Part shown: one piece after another, positions 16,840 through 24,582 of the stretch | Position numbering within the stretch: position 1 is the first letter of the stretch | Layout: every line of letters starts with the position of its first letter | Assembly: GCF_028621955.1 (NCBI RefSeq) | Contig: NZ_CP117516.1 | Coordinates: 890,001-954,000 of the forward strand | Reading direction: 5' to 3' | Length of the DNA: 64,000 bases | Origin: Erythrobacter sp. BLCC-B19 | Lineage (GTDB): Bacteria; Pseudomonadota; Alphaproteobacteria; Sphingomonadales; Sphingomonadaceae | Position numbers and translations under genes: made by a program | Notes under the pieces: generated by a model | Seen by the model: only the letters and a program-made list of their open reading frames with translations | What the model was told of the DNA's origin: nothing | Database searches by the model: none

Positions 16840-17514
16840 ATGCCGCCCACCATCATGCCCCTGTTCGATGCAGGAGCGCTGGCAATCGTGCTGGCGGGGA
16901 CGGTGCTCGCAACCGTCGCGCGCTGCGGGTGGCACGATTTCGGTGCGGCCTTGCGGGCCATCGGAGGACTCGTCCGGCCGGGCTTTCGCAGCGAAGCCAA
17001 CCGCCGGGCGCTGGCGCAGGCGGTGCAGGCGATCCAGCGCGACGGCCATCACCGCGCCTCGCCCGCCCTGCCGCCCGACCGGATGCTGGGGCTGATGCTC
17101 GAAACCTATCTGCGCCATGGCACGCTGGCCTCGCTCGGCCAGATCCGCCGGGCCGAGCGCGCGCTGGACGAAGCGCGCCGGGTCAGCGCGGCGCAGGTGT
17201 TCTGCTGGGCAGGCGAGCTTGCTCCGGTGTTCGGCCTGATCGGGACGCTATACGGCCTCACCCAGCTCGCGCCTGCCGATAGTGGCAATCCCGCTGCGCA
17301 CATCATGTCGGCCGTCTCCACCGCCGTGCTCACCTCGCTTTACGGCGCGCTGGTCGCGCATCTTGTGTGCCACCCGCTGGCGAGCGCCATCGAACGCCGC
17401 GGCCTAGCCGACGAGCAGGAGCGCGAGGCGCTGGCCGAGTGGTTCACGCTCCAGATCGCGGCGACCGACAGCGCCGCACAGGCCCGCCGCGCGCGCCTCA
17501 GGGGGGTGGCATGA
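16840..17514 (+). CDS. MotA/TolQ/ExbB-like proton channel protein
   Basis: 224 residues with three predicted membrane helices: one at the N-terminus (DAGALAIVLAGTVLATVARC) and two after a cytoplasmic loop (GELAPVFGLIGTLYGLTQLA and AVSTAVLTSLYGALVAHLVC). The last two match the channel helices of the MotA/ExbB superfamily. Topology is ExbB-like (three helices), while the wording of the helices is closer to MotA/PomA. Start chosen at ATG 16840 behind GAGAGGGAT. It overlaps the next gene by four bases (ATGA), so the two are a unit. The true MotA is at 7746-8609, so this is an additional channel divergent from flgB. Its role is unknown. Confidence 0.7.
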   Translation: MPPTIMPLFDAGALAIVLAGTVLATVARCGWHDFGAALRAIGGLVRPGFRSEANRRALAQAVQAIQRDGHHRASPALPPDRMLGLMLETYLRHGTLASLGQIRRAERALDEARRVSAAQVFCWAGELAPVFGLIGTLYGLTQLAPADSGNPAAHIMSAVSTAVLTSLYGALVAHLVCHPLASAIERRGLADEQEREALAEWFTLQIAATDSAAQARRARLRGVA

Positions 17515-17987
17515 ACGGCCTCACGACCACCGCGCGCGGCGGGAATGGCTGGCAGCTGATCCTCGCCGATCTGGCGCTGATCCTGTTCCTGCTGACGCTC
17601 TCGGCCCTGCCCGCTGCCGAAGCCGAGAGCGGCAGGCGCCTGGCCGATACCGAAGCGCGGGAGAAGGAAGCGCAAGGGGCGCTGATGCCGCAGGTCGATG
17701 CCGCGCAGGCGCTGTACCGGCAGGTGCCCGGCGGCCCCGACCTCAGCGCGTGGCTTGCCGAGCAGCAGGCGGATCCGCGCGCGACGCTGACGATCGTTGC
17801 GGTTCATACACGTGGGCAGGAGACGGCTGCCTGGACGCGCGCGCAGGCGCTCGCTGCTCAGGCGCGCGCACAGGGCGCACGGGTGCGCACGATCATCAGC
17901 GCCGGGGTGCAGGACGAGGTCTATGCCAGCCTCGGCTATGACGCGGTGGTGGAAGCGCAGCCGGAGACACCGCGCCGCAGGTCGTGA
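17511..17987 (+). CDS. MotB/ExbD-like partner with degenerate C-terminal domain
   Basis: 158 residues. One membrane helix near the N-terminus (LILADLALILFLLTLSAL, about residues 16-33) carries an Asp at the position used for proton transfer in MotB and ExbD. After a charged linker comes a domain of about 90 residues (LTIVAVHTRGQ...WTRAQALAAQARAQGARVRT). Its strand-helix layout resembles OmpA-like domains, but it lacks their usual D and R peptidoglycan-binding residues. It overlaps the MotA/ExbB-like gene by ATGA and should form a complex with it. What the channel powers is unknown. Confidence 0.55.
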   Translation: MNGLTTTARGGNGWQLILADLALILFLLTLSALPAAEAESGRRLADTEAREKEAQGALMPQVDAAQALYRQVPGGPDLSAWLAEQQADPRATLTIVAVHTRGQETAAWTRAQALAAQARAQGARVRTIISAGVQDEVYASLGYDAVVEAQPETPRRRS

Positions 17988-18021
17988 CAAGGCGGCCCTT
18001 CCGCCGGATACCGCGGGCCGG

Positions 18022-19098
18022 TTAGCCCAGTTCCACCCGGTTGCGGCCAAGCTGCTTGGCCCGGTAAAGTGCGGCATCGGCCCGGGCGAGCGCGCTGCGG
18101 GTGTCGGGATCCTCGGTCACTTCGGCGACCCCGGCCGAGAAGGTGATCTTCCCGAAGGGCTGACCCGTCTCGCGGTTCATCAGCTGACGCGCGGCCTGCG
18201 CCCGGCGGATCGCATCGAGCCGCCCGCGCGCTGCCTCCTTGCGGAGCCCGCGGAACAGCAGCACGAATTCCTCGCCCCCATGGCGCGCGACGAAGCAGTG
18301 CTCCCCGGCGGCTTCGGCAAAGCTCCCCGCCAGCGCGCACAGCACCCGGTCACCTGCGGCATGGCCGTGACGGTCGTTGATCTGCTTGAAATGATCGACG
18401 TCGCAGAAGGCAAGGCTCAAGGGCGCGCCCGTCTCGCGCGCCTCAATCGCTGCCGCCGCCAGCTTGCGCTCGAAGGCGCGGCGGTTGGGCAAGCGGGTGA
18501 GGTGATCAACATCGGCCTCGGATCGGGCATGGGCGAGGCTTTCGCGCAGCCGCTCCATCTCGGCCTCGCTGCGCGCCATCGCCGCCTCGATCTGCTCGAT
18601 CCGCACCAGCATCGCGCGCGACAGATCGAGCACCTGCGCCAACCCGTCCGGGCCGGCCAGCGTGGCAATCTGCGCGTCGATCGCCCCGCGATGATCGCTG
18701 GTCTCGGTCTGCGCCGTGCGCGCGGTCTGGGCAAAGCGGGCGATGGCATATTCGAGCGTGTCGGACAGCGTCTCGAAGGCGGCCACATTGGCATGAGTGT
18801 CAACGTCGAGCTGCGCGAGCGAATCGAGCCAGGCCTGATCGATCGGCTCACCCGCCGCTTCACGCCGCATCATCGCGCCGGCCAGTTCGGGATGCGATCC
18901 CGATAGCGCGCCGCAGATCGTCGCCAGATTGGACGCGGTCATCGCGAGGTCGTGGCGCGTGACGAAATCGGCAATCCGATCAAGCAGATCGCGGCGCGCC
19001 GCATCGGCGCGACTGGTGGCAGGCGCAAGCGGCGCAGACGCGGCGGCAGCGTCGCGGGTGCGCGGGGAACGGGAAAGGTAACCTGCGGGAAATGGCAT
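18022..19098 (-). CDS. Diguanylate cyclase (GGEEF)
   Basis: 358 residues without membrane helices. The N-terminal 180 residues are helical and of no recognised sensory family. The C-terminal GGDEF domain has DHLTRLPNRRAFERKL, FCDVDHFKQINDRHGH and the active loop RHGGEEFV (GGEEF at 274-278). It should make cyclic di-GMP from two GTP. The RxxD product-inhibition site is not present ahead of the loop. It lies between the extra channel pair and flgA in a flagellar region, which suggests a link to motility or to the switch to attachment. The ATG at 19098 has no strong site, so the start is uncertain. Confidence 0.88.
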   Translation of the reverse strand: MPFPAGYLSRSPRTRDAAAASAPLAPATSRADAARRDLLDRIADFVTRHDLAMTASNLATICGALSGSHPELAGAMMRREAAGEPIDQAWLDSLAQLDVDTHANVAAFETLSDTLEYAIARFAQTARTAQTETSDHRGAIDAQIATLAGPDGLAQVLDLSRAMLVRIEQIEAAMARSEAEMERLRESLAHARSEADVDHLTRLPNRRAFERKLAAAAIEARETGAPLSLAFCDVDHFKQINDRHGHAAGDRVLCALAGSFAEAAGEHCFVARHGGEEFVLLFRGLRKEAARGRLDAIRRAQAARQLMNRETGQPFGKITFSAGVAEVTEDPDTRSALARADAALYRAKQLGRNRVELG

Positions 19099-19200
19099 GA
19101 GAGGCAATCGCGCCCAATTGTGTTCTGTTCCGCCCGCCCTAGCGAGGGCCGGCTTAAGTCGTGCCGCAGGGCATCCACGGGTTACTACGTAGGCCAGGGC

Positions 19201-19217
19201 TTGGCATGGCCCTTGCT
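19201..19217 (+). promoter_or_regulatory. Sigma-54 promoter of flgA
   Basis: TTGGCATGGCCCTTGCT matches YTGGCACGrNNNTTGCW at all but one fixed position, with exact spacing. Predicted RNA start near 19228, about 35 bases before the flgA GTG. The AAGGAG ribosome site lies inside the resulting leader. Confidence 0.78.
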
Positions 19218-19262
19218 GCACATGGGCGCATCACTTCCGCGCAATCCAAGGAGCGCCTGACT

Positions 19263-19808
19263 GTGGATACAACCTCCGACTGGCTCGATGGCTGGCGACT
19301 GAGCCCGCTCGTCCTGCCGATGCTGCTGACGCTGTGCGACACCCCGACCCGCGCGCAGGCCGTGACCGACCCGGCGCAGATCGACCGCGCTGTGGCCGAA
19401 TTCACCGGCGCTGCGATCGGTTCGCCCGGTGGCGCACGGGTGCCAACCGACCCGCGCCTGCGCCTCGTGGCCTGCGGCGGGCCGCTCGCGGTGAGTTGGC
19501 ACACGTCAGCGAAGACGGCGGTGCAGGTCGAATGTCCGGGGCCGACCAGCTGGCGGATCTTCATTGCCATTACGCCCGCGGGCAGCACGGCCAGCGGCAC
19601 GCCGGCGGCCAAGCCCGCACCCGCCGTCAAGCGCGGCGATGCCATCACCGTGATGGTGCGCGGCCCCGGCTTCAGTGTCCAGCAGCCCGGCGAGGCAATG
19701 GAGGCAGGCGCGGTGGGCGACTGGATCGTGGTGCGCACCGCGCGCAAGGCCGATCCGCTCCGCGCCCGGATCGAACGCCCCGGGCTTGCGGTCATCCCCG
19801 CAGAGTGA
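19263..19808 (+). CDS. flgA: Flagellar P-ring assembly chaperone FlgA
   Basis: 181 residues with a signal sequence (LSPLVLPMLLTLCDTPTRAQA) and a C-terminal SAF-like domain (VKRGDAITVMVRGPGFSVQQ, then GDWIVVRTARKADPLRARI). This is the conserved end of FlgA. It helps FlgI assemble in the periplasm. The GTG at 19263 follows AAGGAG by nine bases; the longer frame from 19161 would run through the sigma-54 promoter. The N-terminal half is divergent. Confidence 0.85.
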   Translation: MDTTSDWLDGWRLSPLVLPMLLTLCDTPTRAQAVTDPAQIDRAVAEFTGAAIGSPGGARVPTDPRLRLVACGGPLAVSWHTSAKTAVQVECPGPTSWRIFIAITPAGSTASGTPAAKPAPAVKRGDAITVMVRGPGFSVQQPGEAMEAGAVGDWIVVRTARKADPLRARIERPGLAVIPAE

Positions 19809-19828
19809 CGCGCCGCACCACCCCCTCT

Positions 19829-19854
19829 TAAAGTACCCTCCGGGCGGCCGTTCT
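19829..19854 (+). promoter_or_regulatory. Sigma-28-like promoter of flgM
   Basis: TAAAGTA (19829-19835) and GCCGTTCT (19847-19854) resemble the FliA pair TAAAGTTT / GCCGATAA with a spacer one base short. It lies 32 bases before the flgM ATG. Autoregulation of the anti-sigma factor by FliA is known in enterics; here it is inferred from the motif. Confidence 0.45.
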
Positions 19855-19885
19855 GCCGACTGGAACCGCCGTAAAGGAAACCAAG

Positions 19886-20191
19886 ATGTCCTCTGTCGAA
19901 CTGAGCAAACTGCCTGGCATCGCCGCGCCCCGCGCGCTCAGCGCCAGCGACCGCGCGCAGATCGAAGCGCGCCCCCGCGCAACCGCCGCAGCGCCTTCGC
20001 CGGGCACGCCGGGCGGGATCAGCGTGGAAGTGACCGGTGGCCCGGAAACCCTCGGCCCGCCGATCGATGCCGACCGCGTGCAGCAGATCCGCGAGGCACT
20101 GCGCGACGGCTCCTACCCGCTGGTGCCGACCAAGATCGCCGATGCCATGATCGCGGCGCAGGTCAGCCTTGCGCTGCCCGACAAGGATTGA
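19886..20191 (+). CDS. flgM: Anti-sigma-28 factor FlgM
   Basis: 101 residues, unstructured-looking N-terminal half and a C-terminal helix block (IDADRVQQIREALRDGSYPL, VPTKIADAMI) typical of FlgM. It binds FliA (encoded at 23829) until exported through the completed hook. Site AAGGA lies before the ATG. The FlgN-like gene begins five bases downstream. Confidence 0.88.
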   Translation: MSSVELSKLPGIAAPRALSASDRAQIEARPRATAAAPSPGTPGGISVEVTGGPETLGPPIDADRVQQIREALRDGSYPLVPTKIADAMIAAQVSLALPDKD

Positions 20192-20195
20192 TCCG

Positions 20196-20570
20196 GTGGC
20201 CGAAATGCTCGTGCCTGCGCACATCCCTGCACCGATCGAAACCGCCAGCCCGCTGGCAGGCAATCTGCGGCAGATGATTGCCGTCCTGCAACGCGAGCGG
20301 CAAGCGCTTGCCGCCCTCGATGCCGATGATCTGATCGGGGCCGCGCGCGAGAAGGAAGCCCTGTGCGACGCGCTGGCCGAAATCGCGCCGCAAGCGCTGG
20401 ACGGCGAGACCCGCAGCCTTGCCGAGACCGCGCGCCAGCTCAACGAAGTCAACCGCCGGGTGCGCAACCTGCTGGCCGCCAATGTCGCAGCCCGGATCGA
20501 GGCGCTGGGTGCAGGACGCAGCCGGAGGGGCCGCCTGCCCCAGGCCACCTACATCCCGGCACGCGTCTAA
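20196..20570 (+). CDS. flgN: FlgN-like export chaperone
   Basis: 124 residues, almost wholly helical and charged (LRQMIAVLQRERQALAALDA, EKEALCDALAEIAPQAL, ARQLNEVNRRVRNLLAAN). This fits FlgN, the chaperone that brings FlgK and FlgL to the export gate. Weak primary sequence is normal for this family; the position right after flgM is the main support. GTG start at 20196, with AAGGA in the end of flgM. Confidence 0.72.
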   Translation: MAEMLVPAHIPAPIETASPLAGNLRQMIAVLQRERQALAALDADDLIGAAREKEALCDALAEIAPQALDGETRSLAETARQLNEVNRRVRNLLAANVAARIEALGAGRSRRGRLPQATYIPARV

Positions 20571-20601
20571 GGGTTGATACGGAGGTCGCGAAGCCCGGCA
20601 A

Positions 20602-20618
20602 CTGGCACACGCTTTGCA
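20602..20618 (+). promoter_or_regulatory. Sigma-54 promoter before transglycosylase-flhA-fliA
   Basis: CTGGCACACGCTTTGCA has TGGCAC at -24 and TTGCA at -12 with exact spacing of 12 between GG and GC. Predicted RNA start near 20628, 47 bases before the transglycosylase GTG. It would place flhA and fliA under RpoN control. Confidence 0.8.
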
Positions 20619-20674
20619 CTCACCGTCTGAGATGGCGCCGCATCCCGCGGCGTCTGCGAACAGGCGGAGAGCGC

Positions 20675-21721
20675 GTGAGCCAACCTTCCCCTTCCTTCGG
20701 CATGATGCCCACCGGCTCGATCCGGGCCGGGTTCGAGACCGCAGCCCGCACCCACGCCGCCGCGCAGAGCGCGATTGAGGGCCGCGCCCTGCCCGCGGCA
20801 CGTTCGATCACCGCGCCCGCAGGGTCCGTGGAGGCCGCGATTGCCGGGGCAGCCGAGGCAACCAGCGTCGATTTCAACTACCTGCTCGCGCAGGCCGAGG
20901 TCGAATCCGCGATGAACCCCGAAGCCCGCGCGGCGACTTCAAGCGCGACCGGGCTCTACCAGTTCATCGAGAGCACCTGGCTCGACACCGTCAAGAAGCA
21001 CGGGCCGCGCTTCGGCATGAGCGCGCTGGCCGATCAGATCAGCCTCACACCTTCAGGCAGTGCCTTTGTCGCCGACCCCGCCCAGCGCGAGGCGATCCTG
21101 GCGCTGCGCCGCGATCCGCGCATCGCCAGCCTGATGGCGGCGGGGCTGGCCGAGGACAACCGCGCGCATCTGCTGCCAATCCTCGGTCGCCAGCCGAGCC
21201 ATGCCGAGCTCTATCTCGCCCACTTCCTCGGTGCGGGCGGCGCAGGGCGCTTCCTGAGCGAGCTTCAGGCCGACCCCTCGCAAAGCGCACCGGCACTGTT
21301 CGCACGGCCCGCCGCGGCCAATCGCGCGATCTTCTACAGCCCCGACGGCACCCCGCGCAGTCTGGCGCAGGTGATGGATGTGATCGGCGGCAAGCTCGAC
21401 CGCGCGCTCGACCGGGCGAGTGACGGACGCGCGGCGCGGTTTGCACGCGCGGATTACGGCGTGGGCTACGCAGCGGGCCTCCCAACCGCAGCAAGCTACA
21501 GCCAGACCCCTTACCTCATCGCCGACGAGGCCGTGTTCGGCCCCGGGATGCCGCCCGCTCTCACCCAGAGCGCTTCCGCGCCGATGGGCAGTCCGCCGCG
21601 CAATGGACGCAGCCGGGCACCCATGTCGCAGATCCTCGGCGCGACCTTCGGCACCGATTCCGCCGCTGCCCCGCCGCAGGTGCGGCGCGCCTATGAACGA
21701 CTGAAAGCGCTCGGCCTGTGA
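20675..21721 (+). CDS. Lytic transglycosylase (SLT), flagellar-type
   Basis: 348 residues. An SLT lysozyme-like domain spans about residues 65-215: FNYLLAQAEVESAMNPEARA with catalytic Glu77, then SATGLYQFIESTWLDTV and AELYLAHFLGAGGA. It cleaves peptidoglycan to let the rod pass and probably replaces the muramidase half missing from FlgJ. No signal peptide is visible at the GTG start (site GGAGAG), so it may leave by the flagellar export system. The C-terminal 130 residues are low-complexity with a short conserved end (RRAYERLKALGL). Its stop overlaps the flhA start (GTGA). Confidence 0.8.
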   Translation: MSQPSPSFGMMPTGSIRAGFETAARTHAAAQSAIEGRALPAARSITAPAGSVEAAIAGAAEATSVDFNYLLAQAEVESAMNPEARAATSSATGLYQFIESTWLDTVKKHGPRFGMSALADQISLTPSGSAFVADPAQREAILALRRDPRIASLMAAGLAEDNRAHLLPILGRQPSHAELYLAHFLGAGGAGRFLSELQADPSQSAPALFARPAAANRAIFYSPDGTPRSLAQVMDVIGGKLDRALDRASDGRAARFARADYGVGYAAGLPTAASYSQTPYLIADEAVFGPGMPPALTQSASAPMGSPPRNGRSRAPMSQILGATFGTDSAAAPPQVRRAYERLKALGL

Positions 21722-23832
21722 CTCAAGCGATGACCGCTCCCTCTCCCCTCGCGCGGCTCGGCGCCATGCCCGCCGCGCTCAGCCTGCCGGTCGGCATCTT
21801 TGCGCTGCTGGCGCTGATGGTGCTGCCGATCCCGGCGCTGCTGCTCGACATCTTCTTCGTGCTCAACATCGCGATTTCGATTGCGGTGCTGATGGTGGCG
21901 CTGAACGCAAGGCGCCCGCTCGACTTCTCGTCGTTCCCCAGCGTGCTGCTGTTCGCAACCTTGCTGCGGCTCGCCTTGAACGTCGCCTCGACCCGCGTCG
22001 TGCTGGTTCACGGCCACGAGGGCGGCGCGGCGGCGGGCCATGTGATCGAAAGCTTCGCGGCGTTCCTCGTGGGCGGCAACTTCGTCGTCGGGCTGTTCGT
22101 CTTCGCGATCCTGATGATCATCAACATGATCGTCATCACCAAGGGCGCGGGCCGCGTGTCCGAAGTCTCGGCGCGCTTTGTGCTCGATGCGCTGCCCGGC
22201 AAGCAGATGGCGATCGACGCCGATATCGCCGCCGGCCTCATAACCGCCGACGAAGCGCGCGAGCGCCGCCGCGAGGTCACCATCGAGGCCGACTTCTACG
22301 GCTCGATGGATGGTGCCTCCAAGTTCGTGAAGGGCGATGCGGTTGCGGCGCTGCTGATCCTTGGCGTGAACATCGTCGCCGGTTTCGCCATCGGGATGCT
22401 GAGCCACGGCCTCAGCGCGGGCGAGGCGGGGGAGGCTTACGTCACGCTGGCTGTGGGCGATGCGCTGGTGGCGCAGGTGCCCGCGCTGTTGCTCTCGATC
22501 GCCGCTGCCGCCATCGTCACGCGGGTGGCTGACAGCCGCGACCTTGCCGGACAGATCGGCGGCCAGTTCGCCGATCCGCGCGGGTGGCTGCCGGTGGCGC
22601 TGATCCTTGGCGCGGTGGGCGTGGTGCCGGCCATGCCGCAGACCATCTTCCTCCCCGGCGCGGCGATTGCGACTGCGATCTGGTGGAACCTCAAGCGCCG
22701 CGCCGCCCTGCCCGCCCCGGCTGCCGAACCCGCCGAAGAGCCCGCACCCGACGCCATCGCGCTGGCCGATGTGGCGGACGGGACGCTGGTCACCATCGAG
22801 CTGGGATATGGCATTGTCGGGCTGGTCGATGCCGCACAAGGCGCACCGCTGATCACGCGGATCACCGGCATCCGCAAGCAGCTCTCGCGCGATCTCGGCT
22901 TCGTGCTGCCGCAGTTCCGGATCCGGGATTCGCTCGATCTCGCTGCGCAGGATTACGCCGTGCTGATGGGCGGGGTGAGCATCGCGCGGGGCAATGTCCG
23001 TCCCGGCAAGCTCCTCGCCATCGACGCGGGCGATGTGCGGCCCGGCCATGGCCTCACCGGCGAGCCGACCCGCGATCCCAGCTTCGATTGCCCCGCGCTG
23101 TGGATCGCGCCCGCCGCGCGCGATCATGCCGTGGCTGAAGGGTTTCTCGTGGTCGACCCGGCTTCGGTGATCGCCACGCACGCCAACCAGGCCTTGCTGG
23201 GCGAGGCGCATCAGCTGCTTGGGCCGGATGAAGTACGCGAGTGGGTCGAGGGGCTCAAGGCGCGTGCGCCTGCGCTGGTCGAGGCGGTGACCCCCGACCC
23301 GCTGCCGCTGGCCGCGCTGACCCGCACCTTGCGCGCGCTGATTGCCGACGGGATCGGCCTTGCCCACCCCCAGCCGCTGTTCACTTCGCTGGCGCTGGCG
23401 CTCCAGAAGACCACCGACTTCGATGCCGTCATCGACGCGGTACGGACAGATCTGGCTGCGCGTATCGTGTCTCGGATCGCCGGCCCGGACGAGGCGCTGA
23501 AGGTCGTCACGCTCGATGCAGGGCTTGAAGGCGCGATCCTTGGCGGGATGATCGATCCGGCGACCGGCCAGCCGCTGATCGAACCCGATTGCGGGGCGAT
23601 GATCCTGCGCGAGATCAACGCCATCGCCGATGCCGAGAAGGGCGCCATCGCGCTGATCGTCCAGCCGCCCGCGCGCCGCGCTTTGGCTGCGCTGCTCAAG
23701 CTGCGTGCGCCTCGCTGTCTTGTGCTCTCGATCAACGAACTGCCCGCGACCCAGCCGATTGCCGTGGTCGGCGTGATCGGCGCTCCCGCGGAGGTACCGA
23801 CGCTGGCCGCGCCTGAGGGGATCGCGGCATGA
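21718..23832 (+). CDS. flhA: Flagellar export gate protein FlhA
   Basis: 704 residues. The N-terminal half has about eight membrane helices with the FHIPEP-family block (SFPSVLLFATLLRLALNVAS, TRVVL) and FVKGDAVAALLILGVNI. The C-terminal 370 residues form the cytoplasmic substrate-docking domain. It is the main gate of the flagellar type III exporter and uses the proton motive force. The GTG start overlaps the transglycosylase stop, and its own stop overlaps the fliA ATG. Confidence 0.96.
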   Translation: MTQAMTAPSPLARLGAMPAALSLPVGIFALLALMVLPIPALLLDIFFVLNIAISIAVLMVALNARRPLDFSSFPSVLLFATLLRLALNVASTRVVLVHGHEGGAAAGHVIESFAAFLVGGNFVVGLFVFAILMIINMIVITKGAGRVSEVSARFVLDALPGKQMAIDADIAAGLITADEARERRREVTIEADFYGSMDGASKFVKGDAVAALLILGVNIVAGFAIGMLSHGLSAGEAGEAYVTLAVGDALVAQVPALLLSIAAAAIVTRVADSRDLAGQIGGQFADPRGWLPVALILGAVGVVPAMPQTIFLPGAAIATAIWWNLKRRAALPAPAAEPAEEPAPDAIALADVADGTLVTIELGYGIVGLVDAAQGAPLITRITGIRKQLSRDLGFVLPQFRIRDSLDLAAQDYAVLMGGVSIARGNVRPGKLLAIDAGDVRPGHGLTGEPTRDPSFDCPALWIAPAARDHAVAEGFLVVDPASVIATHANQALLGEAHQLLGPDEVREWVEGLKARAPALVEAVTPDPLPLAALTRTLRALIADGIGLAHPQPLFTSLALALQKTTDFDAVIDAVRTDLAARIVSRIAGPDEALKVVTLDAGLEGAILGGMIDPATGQPLIEPDCGAMILREINAIADAEKGAIALIVQPPARRALAALLKLRAPRCLVLSINELPATQPIAVVGVIGAPAEVPTLAAPEGIAA

Positions 23833-24554
23833 AGCACGATCACGCCAGCTTCGGGGTGCCCGCCCATCCCTATGCGCCAAGCCGGACCGAGGTCGAAGAC
23901 CGGGTGCGCCGTTTTCTGCCGCTGGTGCGCCGCACCGCTTGGCACATCAACGGGCGTGGGCGCGAAGGCCTCGAGATCGAGGATCTGGTGCAGGCCGGCA
24001 TCCTCGCACTCACCGAATGTGCCCAGCGCCACGCCGGGCCGACCGAGGACGGGTTCGCCGCCTATGCAAAGATCAGGGTGCGCGGGGCGATGCTCGACGA
24101 AGTGCGCCGCACCGCCCACGACAGCCGCACCGCGCGCGCCAAGCGCAACGGCTATGAGCGGGCGCTCGCCAGCTTGCGCGGGTCACTGGGCCGCGAACCC
24201 AGCCGCGCCGAATTGGCGCAGGCGATGGATGTGACCGACGCCGAATTGCTCGCCATCGAAGCCTCAGGCGTCAGGCTGACCCCGATCGAGGACGCCTATG
24301 ACGAGACCAGCCTCGCCTTCGCCAGCGACGATCCCGACCCTTTCGAGGCGCTGTGCGCATCGGAGGATCGCGAAAGGTTGATCCGGGCGATGACACTGCT
24401 GCCCGACCGGCTGAAGCTGGTGCTCCAGCTGTTCTTCGTCGAGGAGCTGAACCTCACCGAAATCGCCGCCGTGCTCGACGTCAGCGTGCCGCGCGTCCAC
24501 CAGCTCCGCGCCAAGGCGCTGAAGGATCTGCGGGCGCTGCTGGAGGGGGCGTGA
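23829..24554 (+). CDS. fliA: Flagellar sigma factor FliA (sigma-28)
   Basis: 241 residues. Region 2 (LEIEDLVQAGILALTECAQR, FAAYAKIRVRGAMLDEVRR), region 3 (SLRGSLGREPSRAELAQAM) and region 4 (LPDRLKLVLQLFFVEELNLT, VPRVHQLRAKALKDL) are all present. It directs late flagellar genes and is held by FlgM. Translational overlap with flhA ties its synthesis to the export gate. Confidence 0.94.
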   Translation: MKHDHASFGVPAHPYAPSRTEVEDRVRRFLPLVRRTAWHINGRGREGLEIEDLVQAGILALTECAQRHAGPTEDGFAAYAKIRVRGAMLDEVRRTAHDSRTARAKRNGYERALASLRGSLGREPSRAELAQAMDVTDAELLAIEASGVRLTPIEDAYDETSLAFASDDPDPFEALCASEDRERLIRAMTLLPDRLKLVLQLFFVEELNLTEIAAVLDVSVPRVHQLRAKALKDLRALLEGA

Positions 24555-24582
24555 AGGCCCCGCTCCGGGCAACCATCCTCGC

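Noticed and set aside
16602..17000. Long upstream extension of flgB on the minus strand
   Set aside because: It would run through the sigma-54 promoter and the divergent channel gene; FlgB homology begins at 16601.
21691..23880. 729-codon open frame antisense to flhA
   Set aside because: R/H/D/G-rich shadow frame without recognisable domains; FlhA on the other strand is certain.
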